From Paenibacillus hunanensis (GTDB lineage Bacteria > Bacillota > Bacilli > Paenibacillales > Paenibacillaceae): a DNA stretch of 64,000 nt. The translations under genes were made by a program, and so were the position numbers. Under the pieces are notes generated by a model. It was given only the letters and a program-made list of their open reading frames with translations. It ran no database searches and was not told the DNA's origin. Of this stretch, positions 8,572-17,608 are shown one piece after another. Positions within the stretch are counted from its first letter, which is position 1. Each line of letters opens with the position of its first letter. The DNA lies in contig NZ_BMMB01000003.1 of assembly GCF_014645615.1 (NCBI RefSeq), forward strand, positions 310,001 to 374,000, in the 5' to 3' direction.

Positions 8572-8678
8572 GTATTTTGCTCCTTTCGCGTACGATATAA
8601 CACCATTTCATCCATATCGTTACCATTTTTTTATCTATTTCGACAAAACCACTATACAAAAAATATGACTATAGACCG

Positions 8679-8702
8679 ATATACTTTATCAATCAAGTAT
8701 AT
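8679..8702. promoter_or_regulatory. Inverted repeat ATATACTT-N8-AAGTATAT
   Basis: ATATACTT (8679-8686) and AAGTATAT (8695-8702) form an 8-bp symmetric pair 111 bp upstream of the IDEAL-domain gene. It may be an operator or a weak stem. No known consensus is claimed. Confidence 0.3.
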
Positions 8703-8812
8703 TTCTACTTTTCGAGCATCGTAACCCGACAACCTACAGAGCCTTGAACAGGCACAACACGTGAATATGACCTTCACCATTAAACGAGAACATTAGCAAA
8801 GGAATGATTAGC

Positions 8813-9268
8813 ATGATTAAATTAAATGAAAAGCAAATTTATGCTGTCCTTCATAAACAACTTAATCGCAATTTCCCAGTACAAACGATGGAATTGCAAT
8901 ATCATATTGAAGCAGATAGCCGCCTGGTGAACAATGAAGGCGAAGTCGAGCTGACCAATAAGCACTACTGGGTAAAAGTAATGGATTGTGTATACCCTAC
9001 ACACTCTCGTCCAATTCTGATGAGCGAGGTTATCTACTTCCTCAGACAGGAATATATGGATAGCACAATCCGCGTATTTATGAAGCAAGACGTAGACGGT
9101 ACAGTATCTGCAACCGCAGAAATCTCCTTCCAGGATCATGTTACACTGGAAGCCGAGCAGTTGAAAGCACTGATCGACCTTGCACTCGTTATTAAGGACA
9201 AAGAGTGGTTCGACGAGTTGACTCAAATGTACCTGAATATGACGCGTCCATTACCAAGCTCTCTGTAA
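8813..9268 (+). CDS. Small IDEAL-domain-like protein, function unknown
   Basis: 151 residues, cytosolic. The last ~35 residues (LKALIDLALVIKDKEWFDELTQMY) resemble the short IDEAL motif found at the C-terminus of YpiB-like proteins and ComK-associated proteins in Bacilli. The N-terminal ~110 residues are an alpha/beta domain I do not recognise. The start is the second ATG (8813), because AAAGGA ends nine nt before it; the first ATG abuts the ribosome site. A terminator follows at 9360-9405. An inverted repeat upstream (8679-8702) may be regulatory. Function is unknown. Confidence 0.72.
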   Translation: MIKLNEKQIYAVLHKQLNRNFPVQTMELQYHIEADSRLVNNEGEVELTNKHYWVKVMDCVYPTHSRPILMSEVIYFLRQEYMDSTIRVFMKQDVDGTVSATAEISFQDHVTLEAEQLKALIDLALVIKDKEWFDELTQMYLNMTRPLPSSL

Positions 9269-9359
9269 TCTTATTACATCTTCATTGTGATCTTAATTGA
9301 AGCTGATCTCGATTGTATTCGTTCAGCTCTGTACTATAGCATGTGCTCCATTCGTCATT

Positions 9360-9405
9360 AAAGGGCTGTCTCATCGTTCATAAGCGACATGAGGCAGCCC
9401 TTTTT
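9360..9405 (+). terminator. Intrinsic terminator after the IDEAL-domain gene
   Basis: AAGGGCTGTCTCAT (9361-9374) pairs with ATGAGGCAGCCCTT (9389-9402) with one mismatch, and the stem runs into a T tract on the plus strand. Confidence 0.88.
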
Positions 9406-9536
9406 CATTCAACCTTCTGCACAAATTTCGATGCTTTTCTAAAAAAATGTTGCTATGATATAAAAGATGGTTGAATACATCGTATACAGCCTTACGCCCC
9501 CGGGCACTCTATACATATATAATTAAGGAGGAATCC

Positions 9537-9965
9537 ATGATGGACCCTAATCAACCCCCACACCACTCTCAACCTCCGTATGGCTCACAGCCGCCTTACG
9601 GTTATCAGAATCCTTATGATCCTTATGCGTACCGTCCGAACAACGGGAAGGCTATTGCAGCCCTTGTACTCGGCGTCGCTTCCATTGCCTCGCTCTTCTT
9701 CTTGCCCGGCTTTGGTGCTATTATCGGCATACTCGCGATCATTTTTGCGATTCTAGCATTTAAGGAGATTCAGCAAACGCATATGAACGGTAAAAATATG
9801 GCAGTCGGCGGATTGGTATGTGGGATTATTGGAGTGCTGCTTCACGTCCTATTCGTCATCTTTATCGTTGTCATTATCGGTGTCTCCTTACAGGATTACT
9901 CCAACAATGGAGCAGACTACTGGGAGCCTACACTCCAGCAAGATAGCAATTCTGATTTTTACTGA
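9537..9965 (+). CDS. DUF4190-type small membrane protein
   Basis: 142 residues. The N-terminal ~35 are rich in Pro, Tyr, Gln and His (repeated QPPYG). Two hydrophobic segments follow, at about 39-72 (IAALVLGVASIASLFFLPGF) and 90-118 (VGGLVCGIIGVLLHVLFVIF), joined by a short polar loop with FKEIQQTH. This is the DUF4190 layout. It is a cytoplasmic-membrane protein of unknown role. The start at 9537 follows AAGGAGG at five nt spacing. A convergent terminator at 10010-10040 closes it. Confidence 0.8.
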   Translation: MMDPNQPPHHSQPPYGSQPPYGYQNPYDPYAYRPNNGKAIAALVLGVASIASLFFLPGFGAIIGILAIIFAILAFKEIQQTHMNGKNMAVGGLVCGIIGVLLHVLFVIFIVVIIGVSLQDYSNNGADYWEPTLQQDSNSDFY

Positions 9966-10009
9966 TCTACCGTGTATTCTATAGCATTACCCAACATAGC
10001 ATTAACTAC

Positions 10010-10040
10010 AAAAAGAGGACAGCATGCTGTCCTCTTTTGT
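10010..10040. terminator. Bidirectional terminator, 28-bp perfect palindrome
   Basis: Positions 10011-10038 equal their own reverse complement (stem AAAAGAGGACAGCA). Both strands end in a T run, which fits the convergent genes on either side (9537-9965 plus, 10052-10918 minus). Confidence 0.93.
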
Positions 10041-10051
10041 ATCGTTATGGC

Positions 10052-10918
10052 TTATGCCTGTGGTACATAGAAACGGATACGAATATTCGATGGATCGGTG
10101 ATCCACAGCTCTTGTCCATCATATTGCATCGGCAGTCCCGCAGCTTTCACACGATCTGCCACTTCCTGTATTGCCATTTGATCTGGCATTTGCAGTGTGT
10201 AGTAATCAATACCTGTCGCATTAGTTGGTGCCTTGGGAGCGCCAGCCCCAGCCCATATATTCAATCCCATATGATGATGATATCCGCCCGCCGAGATAAA
10301 CAAGACGGAGCGATCATCTGTTAATACAATTTCAAAACCCAGTGTATCTACATAGAATTTGCGAGCTTCATCGAGACTGGATACATGGAAATGTACATGA
10401 CCAATCTTCGTACCCGCAGGCAATCCGTTCCAAGTCTGTCCTTCTGCCAGCTTCAGCAAGCTTTCTACATCAACAGGCTCCGTACCCATAATGTACTGTC
10501 CGCGCTCATCCTTCTGCCATGTCGAACGTGGGCGGTCTGCATAGATTTCGATTCCGTTATGATCAGGATCATATAGATATAGTGCCTCACTCACCAGATG
10601 ATCGCCCTGTCCGATATTTTGACGATGCTCCACCAGATTACGTAGCGCCAGTCCGAGACTTGTACGATCCGGTAGCAAAATCGCAAAGTGATACAATCCT
10701 GCAACCGATTGACGACGAGGGATCGTAGCATTCTCGATCTCTTGAATGATCAGCAGTGTAGTCTGTCCGTCCGCTGACAGCTCTGCCATAGTAGCGTTCT
10801 GACGCAACACCTGTAAGCCGATCACCTCTGTATAATAAGCAAGTGAACGCTCTAGCTGGCTAACCTTAATGCTAACAAGACCGATTTCAAGAGCAGGATT
10901 AATAACCGAAGTATTCAT
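10052..10918 (-). CDS. catE: VOC-family dioxygenase, CatE-like (catechol 2,3-dioxygenase type)
   Basis: 288 residues made of two vicinal-oxygen-chelate modules. The N-terminal one begins IGLVSIKVSQLERSLAYYTEVIGL; the C-terminal one begins GHVHFHVSSLDEARKFYVDTLGF, and its His, together with those in YHHHMGLNIWAG, are probable metal ligands. It is strongly similar to my memory of Bacillus CatE, an extradiol dioxygenase linked to catechol/quinone detoxification. The activity is inferred from that. The start at 10918 has AAAGGAA at good spacing; the upstream GTG overlaps the ribosome site. ACTAAT-N11-ATTAGT (10935-10957) just upstream could be a MarR-type operator, as CatR controls catE in Bacillus. 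Confidence 0.82.
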   Translation of the reverse strand: MNTSVINPALEIGLVSIKVSQLERSLAYYTEVIGLQVLRQNATMAELSADGQTTLLIIQEIENATIPRRQSVAGLYHFAILLPDRTSLGLALRNLVEHRQNIGQGDHLVSEALYLYDPDHNGIEIYADRPRSTWQKDERGQYIMGTEPVDVESLLKLAEGQTWNGLPAGTKIGHVHFHVSSLDEARKFYVDTLGFEIVLTDDRSVLFISAGGYHHHMGLNIWAGAGAPKAPTNATGIDYYTLQMPDQMAIQEVADRVKAAGLPMQYDGQELWITDPSNIRIRFYVPQA

Positions 10919-10934
10919 AAGATAGTTTCCTTTC

Positions 10935-10957
10935 ACTAATTAAATTTTAGTATTAGT
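10935..10957. promoter_or_regulatory. Inverted repeat upstream of catE, possible repressor site
   Basis: ACTAAT (10935-10940) and ATTAGT (10952-10957) are symmetric, A/T-rich and right next to the ribosome site of the catE-like gene. A MarR/DUF24-type operator is a guess based on how catE is controlled in Bacillus. Confidence 0.3.
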
Positions 10958-11083
10958 TATTGTTTATAAGTATAATAACATTTTGTAAGTAACTATTCAA
11001 GTGTAAAATATTGATAAGGAGCAAGCTATACAATAGCTAATTATTTTAATAGCGGAGCCAACAGGAGCTAATAGCTGAAATAA

Positions 11084-11124
11084 CAAAAGCCTCTTCATCT
11101 GCCAAAGCAAATGAGAGGCTTTTG
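11084..11124. terminator. Hairpin with T-rich flanks on both sides
   Basis: CAAAAGCCTCT (11084-11094) pairs perfectly with AGAGGCTTTTG (11114-11124). It lies between two minus-strand genes, and may be the second terminator for the CBM3 gene that ends at 11254. Confidence 0.65.
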
Positions 11125-11154
11125 TATGTATAACGTATATATAACTTATGTATA

Positions 11155-11196
11155 ACGAAAGATCATTCTCTACACCATCTAATGTAGTGAATGATC
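11155..11196 (-). terminator. Probable terminator of the CBM3 protein gene
   Basis: GATCATTC (11161-11168) pairs with GAATGATC (11189-11196), extended inside by CTACA/TGTAG (11170-11174, 11183-11187). On the minus strand TTTCGTT follows. The T tract is weak but the stem is long. Confidence 0.6.
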
Positions 11197-11253
11197 CTTC
11201 TGTCATTCGTATATGCACATGTCAGGCAATGTAGGCTACAGACATGTAGCTGA

Positions 11254-12186
11254 TTAGTTCATCGGGTCGTTTTCTTTTACGCCTGGATCATTACCCCAAA
11301 CTGGGCCGCCCTGGTAGTATACAACGATTTTAGCGTTATCAGCCATCGCTGTATCACTGCCATACGAGTAGTCAGAGCTTACGCTACCGGATGTTCTTTG
11401 AACAGTAAATGTCATGTTGCCACTCTCACCGCCAGCTGGGATTACGCCTGCTTCTGCATTGAAAAGCAGTTCAACATAGCTATCCGCACCCGATTGTGGC
11501 TGCTGCATGTTAACGATATGTGCTTCTACGTTTCTCGAATTGAATGGTACGTTGTTAAGGGATACATTCTTTGCACTCAGTCCTGTACCACCTGTGAAGT
11601 AGTAACGTACACGAATGTCGCTCAGGTTCACATCCTGTGTACCTGTATTCAGAATGTTGATCGTTGGGTTGATCGTATTGGAGCCGCTACCGTTAATGCG
11701 GGATTGCAGCACGAGCGATTGCTTCACGTTCGCGGATTGCTCTGTTGGTGCAGCAATTGCTGGCATGGACATCTGTGTCTTTTGACCATTTGCCATCACA
11801 GCGTTCACCACATAACCGTATACTTTACCATTCATTACGGTAGTATCTGTAAACATCGCATCGGTAATACCTGTGCTCAGCATTGCATAGGTGTTATTTT
11901 GTACACTATTATACGTATTGTTCATAACATCATAACGGCGTACTTCGTAGCTGGAAGCGTTTTGTACAGGTGCCCATGTCAAAACGACCTGATTAGAACC
12001 AGCGCGTGCAGCCACTTGATCAGGTGCAGCAGGTGCAGCTGTGTTGTCCCATGTAATATCGTTCATCACCTGATTCGTTTCAATTGCTGCGTGTGCATTG
12101 GGTGCTGCCAGCAGGCTACTTCCCGCTGTCAAAATCGAAATTGCAAGTACTGCTGAAGCTTTCTTAGACCAATGTACCATGTTCAT
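11254..12186 (-). CDS. Secreted FnIII-CBM3 carbohydrate-binding protein without catalytic domain
   Basis: 310 residues. A signal peptide (cleavage near PNAHA-A, residue ~33) leads to an FnIII module (~52-145: APDQVAARAGSNQVVLTWAP ... YGYVVNAV). A family 3 carbohydrate-binding module follows to the end, seen in LSDIRVRYYFTGG, SYVELLFNAEAG, SDYSYGSDTA and VYYQGGPVWGNDPG. CBM3 binds crystalline cellulose or related glucans. There is no glycosidase or polysaccharide monooxygenase domain, so it is an unattached binding module. It could help the cell stick to plant material or serve as a matrix component; both are inferences. The ATG at 12186 is six nt from GGAGG. LacI-type palindromes lie about 140 bp upstream. 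Confidence 0.85.
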   Translation of the reverse strand: MNMVHWSKKASAVLAISILTAGSSLLAAPNAHAAIETNQVMNDITWDNTAAPAAPDQVAARAGSNQVVLTWAPVQNASSYEVRRYDVMNNTYNSVQNNTYAMLSTGITDAMFTDTTVMNGKVYGYVVNAVMANGQKTQMSMPAIAAPTEQSANVKQSLVLQSRINGSGSNTINPTINILNTGTQDVNLSDIRVRYYFTGGTGLSAKNVSLNNVPFNSRNVEAHIVNMQQPQSGADSYVELLFNAEAGVIPAGGESGNMTFTVQRTSGSVSSDYSYGSDTAMADNAKIVVYYQGGPVWGNDPGVKENDPMN

Positions 12187-13080
12187 CATCAACCTCCGTA
12201 TATTTGTGTGGTGGAATACATGTACTGCATTTTGATGTTAATCATGCTGTTAAGTATTCGGCTCAAAACCTCTATGTGCGGTTGTGCTCGTTGTCCCTCC
12301 TTTTGGTGCATTCATTACTGTTTGAACGCGTTCTAACGAGTGCTAAAGCGTTCATTGGTGAGCCATTTGATGGATTATTAAACAGTAATGTTACAAATAA
12401 AACACTTACCAAGCTTGAATTATAACATTTTTGTCATCAGTTGCAGATAGCCTTGAAGTTGCAATCGCATTCACGCAGGCAATTCCTTTAGACCTAAACT
12501 CTATTCTATAATCTACATAGTAGACCTATAATTATGCGCACCAGCCTTATGTTTGAAGAATATCACGCATTTGTTACATAAATGTATCCAATAAACGGGC
12601 GTCGTCCCGTATGATAGAGCATGTATTATGAGGCTAAGCTTGTCCCTTCTGCGATAAACCGTAGATTTAAATTACCCTACAGGATGGTATACAATAGGTA
12701 AGAGGTTAAAGCCTCCTTCTGGCATCGTTATAGTATCTTGTTAGCTGTCTTCAAACTACAGATTTATATTGCTAGCAGCAAAAGTAGCAATTACGTTTTT
12801 TTGTCATTTTCATAATGATTGGCTCGAAAATGACCGATGTAGTATCTGAATAGTTCATACAATTTATTTTACAGAGATACTATGATTTACCTCACAGCTG
12901 GAACATTGTACTGGATTGCTCCGTACTATAATGACTGGATACGAACATAGCGATAAGCAAGGATGTTGAATCAGGATCGAATTCATACTTGTAAGCCGCA
13001 TATAAAAGAATACTTAATTCAAGCTTGAAGCTATCAACCTAATTGCTAATTATATCGACAAAGGTGGAGTTTATACACTC
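12187..13080. other. Divergent intergenic region, 894 bp
   Basis: It lies between the CBM3 gene (minus) and mprF (plus). GAACGCGTTC (12324-12333) is a perfect palindrome with near-symmetric flanks, and a second AAAGCGTTC follows at about 12345-12353. These resemble LacI/CcpA-type sites in a weak way and could tie the CBM3 gene to carbon control. A good -10 for mprF is at 12927-12932. I see no gene. Confidence 0.5.
12911..12932 (+). promoter_or_regulatory. Probable mprF promoter -10
   Basis: TATAAT at 12927-12932, with only a weak, short-spaced TTGTAC about 15 bp upstream. It predicts a leader of about 140 nt before mprF. Confidence 0.4.
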
Positions 13081-15729
13081 ATGAGAGAATCGCTGCGCAA
13101 GCTGAAAATACTGCAATTACTCACTGCCCTGTTCAGGGCGCGAATTATTAAAATACTGATCCCCCTCGTGATTCTAGTCATTATCTTTATTCAAGGACGT
13201 AAGGAAATCCAGCATATCAATGTGGCTAGAGTGTTTTTTGAGCTACGTCGCATGCCGGTGTCAGCAATCGTGGAAATCTCACTTGTTGCTTTTATTGCGG
13301 TAGCTGCGATGAGTGCGTACGACTATTTGCTGCGTCGCCAGTTCAAGCTTGATGTAGACTGGAAGGCAACGTTTCGTTATGCGTGGATTGCCAATACGTT
13401 TAACAATATGATCGGTTTTGCCGGCTTGACGGGGGTTGGGCTGCGCGCCATCTTGTACAAAAAGAGCGGCGTGCCGATCAAAACGATGGGTTCTGCTGTA
13501 CTGTTCCTGTCACCGATCATTCTGGTCGGATTATCATTGCTCGGCTGGCTCGTTATTATCGGTGTGTTTCCTGCTGAACCATTATTTGATGCACATCCAT
13601 GGTTGCGCTGGGCTGTATGGGGCATATCACTGTACTTGCCATTCTTTTTGCTCATGCAGCGTTCTTCCCTATTTGCAAAATGGTTCCATAAGGGCGAGGG
13701 CAAGTTACCGTGGAATGTCGTCATCGCTTCGGTGATTGCTTCCTTTTTGGAGTGGGCATGCGCCGCTGTGCTGTTCTGGCTGATCGTGTATCATGATCTG
13801 GAGCATCTGCCATTTGCCTCGGTCATTGGTGTGTATATCGTTGCTGCTATCGCCGGTATTATTAGTATGGCTCCGGGCGGAATCGGTGCATTTGACCTGA
13901 CCGCGCTGCTCGGCTTACAGACGCTGGGCATTGATGCTACACCTGCGATTACTGCATTATTGCTGTTCCGTATTTTTTACTTCTTAATCCCATGGCTGGT
14001 CGGACTCGTACTCGCTGCCTTCGAGATTAGCCCGAGTCGTCATCAAATGAAAGATATGATTACAAACGGAGTCGATTCATCACGCAACGCCTGGATCAAA
14101 TTCTGGGGCTGGCCATCACAGTTTGGCTTACTCGGTGACCTGGGTGCCTGGGCACTTGGTAAGCTCGTGCTAGCGAGCGGGATCATCCTGCTGCTATCTG
14201 CCGCTACGCCAGGTCTAATCAATCGTCTTCGTTTTATGGAAAATATATTGTCTCTACCGTTAATGCGCTTCTCGGAACAGCTATCCGTTGTAATCGGAAT
14301 TATGCTGATTGTTGTATCGCGTGGTATTTCACTTCGTATCCGCCGTGCTTTTATCTGGACAGCCGGTCTGCTCGTAGCGGGTGCTGTGTTTACCTTTGCG
14401 AAAGGTTTTGACTATGAGGAAGCGATTATTCTGCTTGTAGTCGCCGTCATTTTATGGGTATCGCGTGCTCGCTTTAATCGAGAAAGTGCCATGCTGTCAT
14501 CACGCAGCGTTGGAATCTGGGTCGTGCTAGCATTCATCTCATCGCTATCGTACTATCTCGTCGGTGCGCAGATTCATCCCAAGCTACTACGCCATCTGCC
14601 AGTACGGGCGCAGGAATGGTTCCTGAATCCGCATGAATATGCAGTCACCGCAGTGATCGCTTTTATTAGTGCACTCGTTCTGCTCGCCGCTATTTTCGCA
14701 TTGCGTCCGAATCGTCATGTGGAGCATTTGCCCGATGCAGCCGAGCTGGAGAAGCTACGTGAGTTTTTGAAGCAGGATAACGGTAATCTGCTCTCGCATC
14801 TACTCTATCTAGGTGATAAATTCTTTTACTGGGCGCAGGAGGATCGAGTTCTGATTCCATACTCGCGTGTACGTGATAAGCTCGTAGTACTGGGTGATCC
14901 GATTGGAGACAAATCGCTTGTTGGAGAAGCAATTCAGGAATTCCAGCGATATGCGGATCATTACGCACTGACTGCTGTATTTTATCAGGCATCGCCAGAA
15001 TATCTATCTATTTATCATGAGAATGGCTATAACTTCTTCAAGCTTGGTGAAGAGGCGCTTGTACCGCTCGATAAGTTCACATTATCCGGCAAGAGCAATC
15101 AAGGTCTGCGAACAGCGAAAAACAAATCGGAGCGTGAAGGACAGCAGTTTGAAGTGCTAAAGCCTCCTTTCTCGGCTGAGCTATTGAATGAGCTACGCAC
15201 GATATCAGATGAATGGCTTGGCGATCGTAAGGAAAAGGCGTATTCACTCGGCTGGTTCAAGGAATCTTATATTCAGCAGGCTCCTATTGCCCTGCTCCGT
15301 GAAGCGGAAGGACGTATTCTTGCCTTCGCTACACTCGCACCCGCCTACGATAACAATCAGGTCATCTCGATTGATCTGATGCGTCATCTGAACGAAACGC
15401 CGAATGGCACGATGGATGTGCTGTTTGTTCGTCTGATTGAATGGGCAAAAGAAAATGGCTATACCTTCTTTAACTTAGGCATGTCGCCGCTATCCAGTGT
15501 AGGTGAAAATGCCAATGCACACCGTGAGGAAAAGCTAGCACGACTCGTGTTCCAGTATGGGGGTCACTGGTACGGATTTGAAGGCTTACGGCGTTACAAA
15601 GAGAAGTTCTCACCCGAATGGGAAGCACGCTATCTTGCCTATCCTGCCGGCATGCCACTGCCTATCCTTACGATTGATCTAGTACGTCTCGTCTCACGTC
15701 GTCCAGCTACGGTAGAGGTGCCGAGCTGA
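13081..15729 (+). CDS. mprF: Bifunctional phosphatidylglycerol lysyltransferase/flippase MprF
   Basis: An 882-residue integral membrane protein. The N-terminal ~540 residues hold about 14 hydrophobic segments, the flippase part, including the conserved stretch FNNMIGFAGLTGVGLRAILY near 103-122 and MAPGGIGAFD near 264-273. Residues ~560-870 are the soluble synthase domain (GNAT-like), with LLYLGDKFFYW, VLGDPIGD, RTAKNKSEREG and FFNLGMSPLSSVG. It transfers lysine (or another amino acid) from charged tRNA to phosphatidylglycerol and flips the product outward, which lowers net negative surface charge and gives resistance to cationic peptides and daptomycin. Which amino acid is used cannot be told from sequence. 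The start follows AAGGTGGAG. It is monocistronic, with a strong terminator at 15904-15950. Confidence 0.94.
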   Translation: MRESLRKLKILQLLTALFRARIIKILIPLVILVIIFIQGRKEIQHINVARVFFELRRMPVSAIVEISLVAFIAVAAMSAYDYLLRRQFKLDVDWKATFRYAWIANTFNNMIGFAGLTGVGLRAILYKKSGVPIKTMGSAVLFLSPIILVGLSLLGWLVIIGVFPAEPLFDAHPWLRWAVWGISLYLPFFLLMQRSSLFAKWFHKGEGKLPWNVVIASVIASFLEWACAAVLFWLIVYHDLEHLPFASVIGVYIVAAIAGIISMAPGGIGAFDLTALLGLQTLGIDATPAITALLLFRIFYFLIPWLVGLVLAAFEISPSRHQMKDMITNGVDSSRNAWIKFWGWPSQFGLLGDLGAWALGKLVLASGIILLLSAATPGLINRLRFMENILSLPLMRFSEQLSVVIGIMLIVVSRGISLRIRRAFIWTAGLLVAGAVFTFAKGFDYEEAIILLVVAVILWVSRARFNRESAMLSSRSVGIWVVLAFISSLSYYLVGAQIHPKLLRHLPVRAQEWFLNPHEYAVTAVIAFISALVLLAAIFALRPNRHVEHLPDAAELEKLREFLKQDNGNLLSHLLYLGDKFFYWAQEDRVLIPYSRVRDKLVVLGDPIGDKSLVGEAIQEFQRYADHYALTAVFYQASPEYLSIYHENGYNFFKLGEEALVPLDKFTLSGKSNQGLRTAKNKSEREGQQFEVLKPPFSAELLNELRTISDEWLGDRKEKAYSLGWFKESYIQQAPIALLREAEGRILAFATLAPAYDNNQVISIDLMRHLNETPNGTMDVLFVRLIEWAKENGYTFFNLGMSPLSSVGENANAHREEKLARLVFQYGGHWYGFEGLRRYKEKFSPEWEARYLAYPAGMPLPILTIDLVRLVSRRPATVEVPS

Positions 15730-15903
15730 TAGACGCAAGATTACCGTCAGCACATAGCGTACTTCTTGACTAGCGTAAAGAAGTCGAATGGCCTCAACAA
15801 TGTACTGCTGAGATACTGTTGAGCCAACAATGTAATACGATGATGGTTCATGATCTAATCGCAAGCTGAATATGTACGTATAGATGACTATGTATAGCCA
15901 ATG

Positions 15904-15950
15904 AATACAAATAGCCCCTTACTTGATCGCGAAGGGGCTGTTTGTATTTT
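15904..15950 (+). terminator. mprF terminator
   Basis: AATACAAATAGCCCCTT (15904-15920) pairs with AAGGGGCTGTTTGTATT (15932-15948) with one mismatch, about 175 nt past the mprF stop. Confidence 0.88.
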
Positions 15951-16067
15951 GTCTACGTCTTATGCTCACAATCCCAACAACCAGGTTACAAAGAACTATC
16001 TATTTTCTGTCTTGATATAGCGCCAGATGCATATTTATCTTTATAGTTAAACAACTACTTCAACGTC

Positions 16068-16111
16068 AAAAAGCCCCGTATACCGTCATTATGCTCGGTA
16101 TATGGGGCTTT
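16068..16111 (-). terminator. Terminator of the lipoprotein gene at 16229
   Basis: AAAGCCCCGTATACCG (16070-16085) pairs with CGGTATATGGGGCTTT (16096-16111) with one wobble. On the minus strand a run of five T follows the stem. Confidence 0.85.
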
Positions 16112-16228
16112 CCATTACTATACATGATAGAGCTCAAATGAACACATACGCGCCCAAACATCATAAGCAGCTATGCCACCTAGAGAACGAGGCTTGTATA
16201 CATAACTGCGTACATCGCTTCAATATAA

Positions 16229-16762
16229 TTACTTCGCCTTCATTTCCACGATTGTTCTAACCATCGTAGAAGCATCATCAGGAACAGGCTTTTCGGTATA
16301 CTTGAAGGTAATCTCAGAGCCTTCTTTTAGCTTGCCTGCTGCATCTGCGATGCTATCAGTGAGCTGGTATACAACTGGCTTGCCATCTACCATAATCTCA
16401 GCAGAGTGCTCATCTGCCAGACCTGAGAATGTACCGCTGGCAACATGCGTAGCTGCTGCGTCATCTCCTGTAGATGTGTCCGTTGTACCTTTTGTTGTTC
16501 CTTCGCTTGTAGTACCCGTACTTGTCTCAGGAGATGCGGTGCTCTCTTCTCCAGTTCCAGCAGAGCTGTTATCTGCAGGAGTTGTCTCGTTCGTATCCTG
16601 TGGCGTTGTCATTTCGGTGTCTGTGCTGCCGTTCGTATCGGCTGGCGCTGCTGCGGGTTGCTGCTCTGCCTTATTACCACAGGCTGCAAGCAACAGAATT
16701 CCCATCAATAGCAGCAATGCAAGCGGACTCCGTCTGATCCATGATTGAATATTTCGTTGCAT
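16229..16762 (-). CDS. Secreted lipoprotein with Thr/Ser/Asp-rich linker, function unknown
   Basis: 177 residues. Lipoprotein signal peptide with lipobox LAAC, lipidated Cys at residue 28. Residues ~35-108 are a Thr/Ser/Glu/Asp/Pro-rich spacer. The C-terminal ~70 residues (HVASGTFSGLADEHSAEIMV onward) read as a small beta domain, with GKPVVYQLTDS and LKEGSEITFKYTE, which could be an OB-like fold; the family is not recognised. GAGGAGG precedes the ATG. It is expressed alone, with its own terminator. It is probably an outer-face membrane-anchored protein. The architecture is like that of 587-1255, though the terminal domain differs. Confidence 0.8.
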   Translation of the reverse strand: MQRNIQSWIRRSPLALLLLMGILLLAACGNKAEQQPAAAPADTNGSTDTEMTTPQDTNETTPADNSSAGTGEESTASPETSTGTTSEGTTKGTTDTSTGDDAAATHVASGTFSGLADEHSAEIMVDGKPVVYQLTDSIADAAGKLKEGSEITFKYTEKPVPDDASTMVRTIVEMKAK

Positions 16763-16912
16763 CGTAAATGCACCTCCTCAATAGTGTAACGCATCATGCC
16801 CACAAAAGTTGCTTTTTAATTTGGCAACCAGGCAAAAGAACATCCACTAGCATCATACCAGATTCTATGCAGCGAATAAAATGTTGCCCATAGGCAAAGA
16901 CGCCGCCCATAT

Positions 16913-16962
16913 AAAAAGGGATCGTTCACCCGGCATTGCTATCTAGCCGGAGCGACGATCCC
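16913..16962 (-). terminator. Terminator of the secreted protein gene at 17024
   Basis: GGGATCGT (16918-16925) pairs with ACGATCCC (16955-16962), with inner CCGGC/GCCGG. On the minus strand TTTTTAT follows. Confidence 0.88.
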
Positions 16963-17023
16963 TGAAATGGATATAGTCTATACGTAAAATTAAAGCTTTT
17001 CATCCGGCATGATGCCTTATCGC

Positions 17024-17608
17024 TTATGGGATAAACTGTTGTACAATCTTCACGATTTCACCGTTTTTCACTGTGATGTGGTACGGGAACACCGTTGGAT
17101 CCAGCATATCTGGCTTTTGGAAAATAGCTTTCAGCTTGGACATGCTTACAGGCTCATTCCATTTAGTATCGATATCTTCCCAGCGACCTGTGTGATCATA
17201 GATCTGCATCAGCACATCCGCGCTAGCTGGAGCGGTATAATTATAAGTACGAGTATCGTCATTTACGATGTAGTAATCGTCTGGCGCACCCATATCCGCA
17301 TTTTCAGGATTGTCTTTAGCAAACATTTTGTTGGCAGCTTCGCCAGTGTACCAGTTGATCGGATCAATCGTCAGCTTGTAGCTTCCGTTGTCGTCACGAT
17401 CGATTTTGTTAATAAATACAGTGAACGTTCCATCCGCAGGTGTTGTATCACTGTAAGTATCCTTCGCTACACTTGTTGTTACCGTAGCGGCTTGCACGGT
17501 TTGAGCTTTTTCGATTCCCCCTGGTGTAGCTGTACCCACACTGGCCGACGTCAAAAAGATCAAAGAAGCAGCACCTGCTCCCAGTATTCCCATCATTGTT
17601 TTCATCAT
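17024..17608 (-). CDS. Small secreted protein, family not recognised
   Basis: 194 residues. The N-terminus is a signal peptide (hydrophobic residues ~5-27; cleavage possibly after VQAA, ~41). The mature part is acidic and aromatic, with the phrases INKIDRDDNGSYKLTIDPINWYTGEA, MGAPDDYYIVNDD and FPYHITVKNGEIVKIVQQF. The last two resemble short secreted proteins common in Paenibacillus and Bacillus, but I cannot name a family. No lipobox and no anchor motif are seen, so it is likely released. Two adjacent ATGs are possible; the first is ten nt from AAGGAG. It is monocistronic. Confidence 0.72.
   Translation of the reverse strand: MMKTMMGILGAGAASLIFLTSASVGTATPGGIEKAQTVQAATVTTSVAKDTYSDTTPADGTFTVFINKIDRDDNGSYKLTIDPINWYTGEAANKMFAKDNPENADMGAPDDYYIVNDDTRTYNYTAPASADVLMQIYDHTGRWEDIDTKWNEPVSMSKLKAIFQKPDMLDPTVFPYHITVKNGEIVKIVQQFIP

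Larger units (their letters stand above)
15730..16228. other. Convergent intergenic region, 499 bp
   Basis: It contains the mprF terminator (15904-15950) and the terminator of the lipoprotein gene (16068-16111). No gene is seen between them. Confidence 0.6.

Noticed and set aside
11398..12156. A 252-codon plus-strand frame opposite the CBM3 gene
   Set aside because: Cys/His-rich nonsense typical of the reverse of a real gene; no ribosome site.
12324..12353. CcpA site upstream of the CBM3 gene
   Set aside because: The palindrome GAACGCGTTC and the AAAGCGTTC half fit the cre consensus at only 10-11 of 14 positions. They are kept as possible LacI-type sites in the region description, not as a separate cre call.
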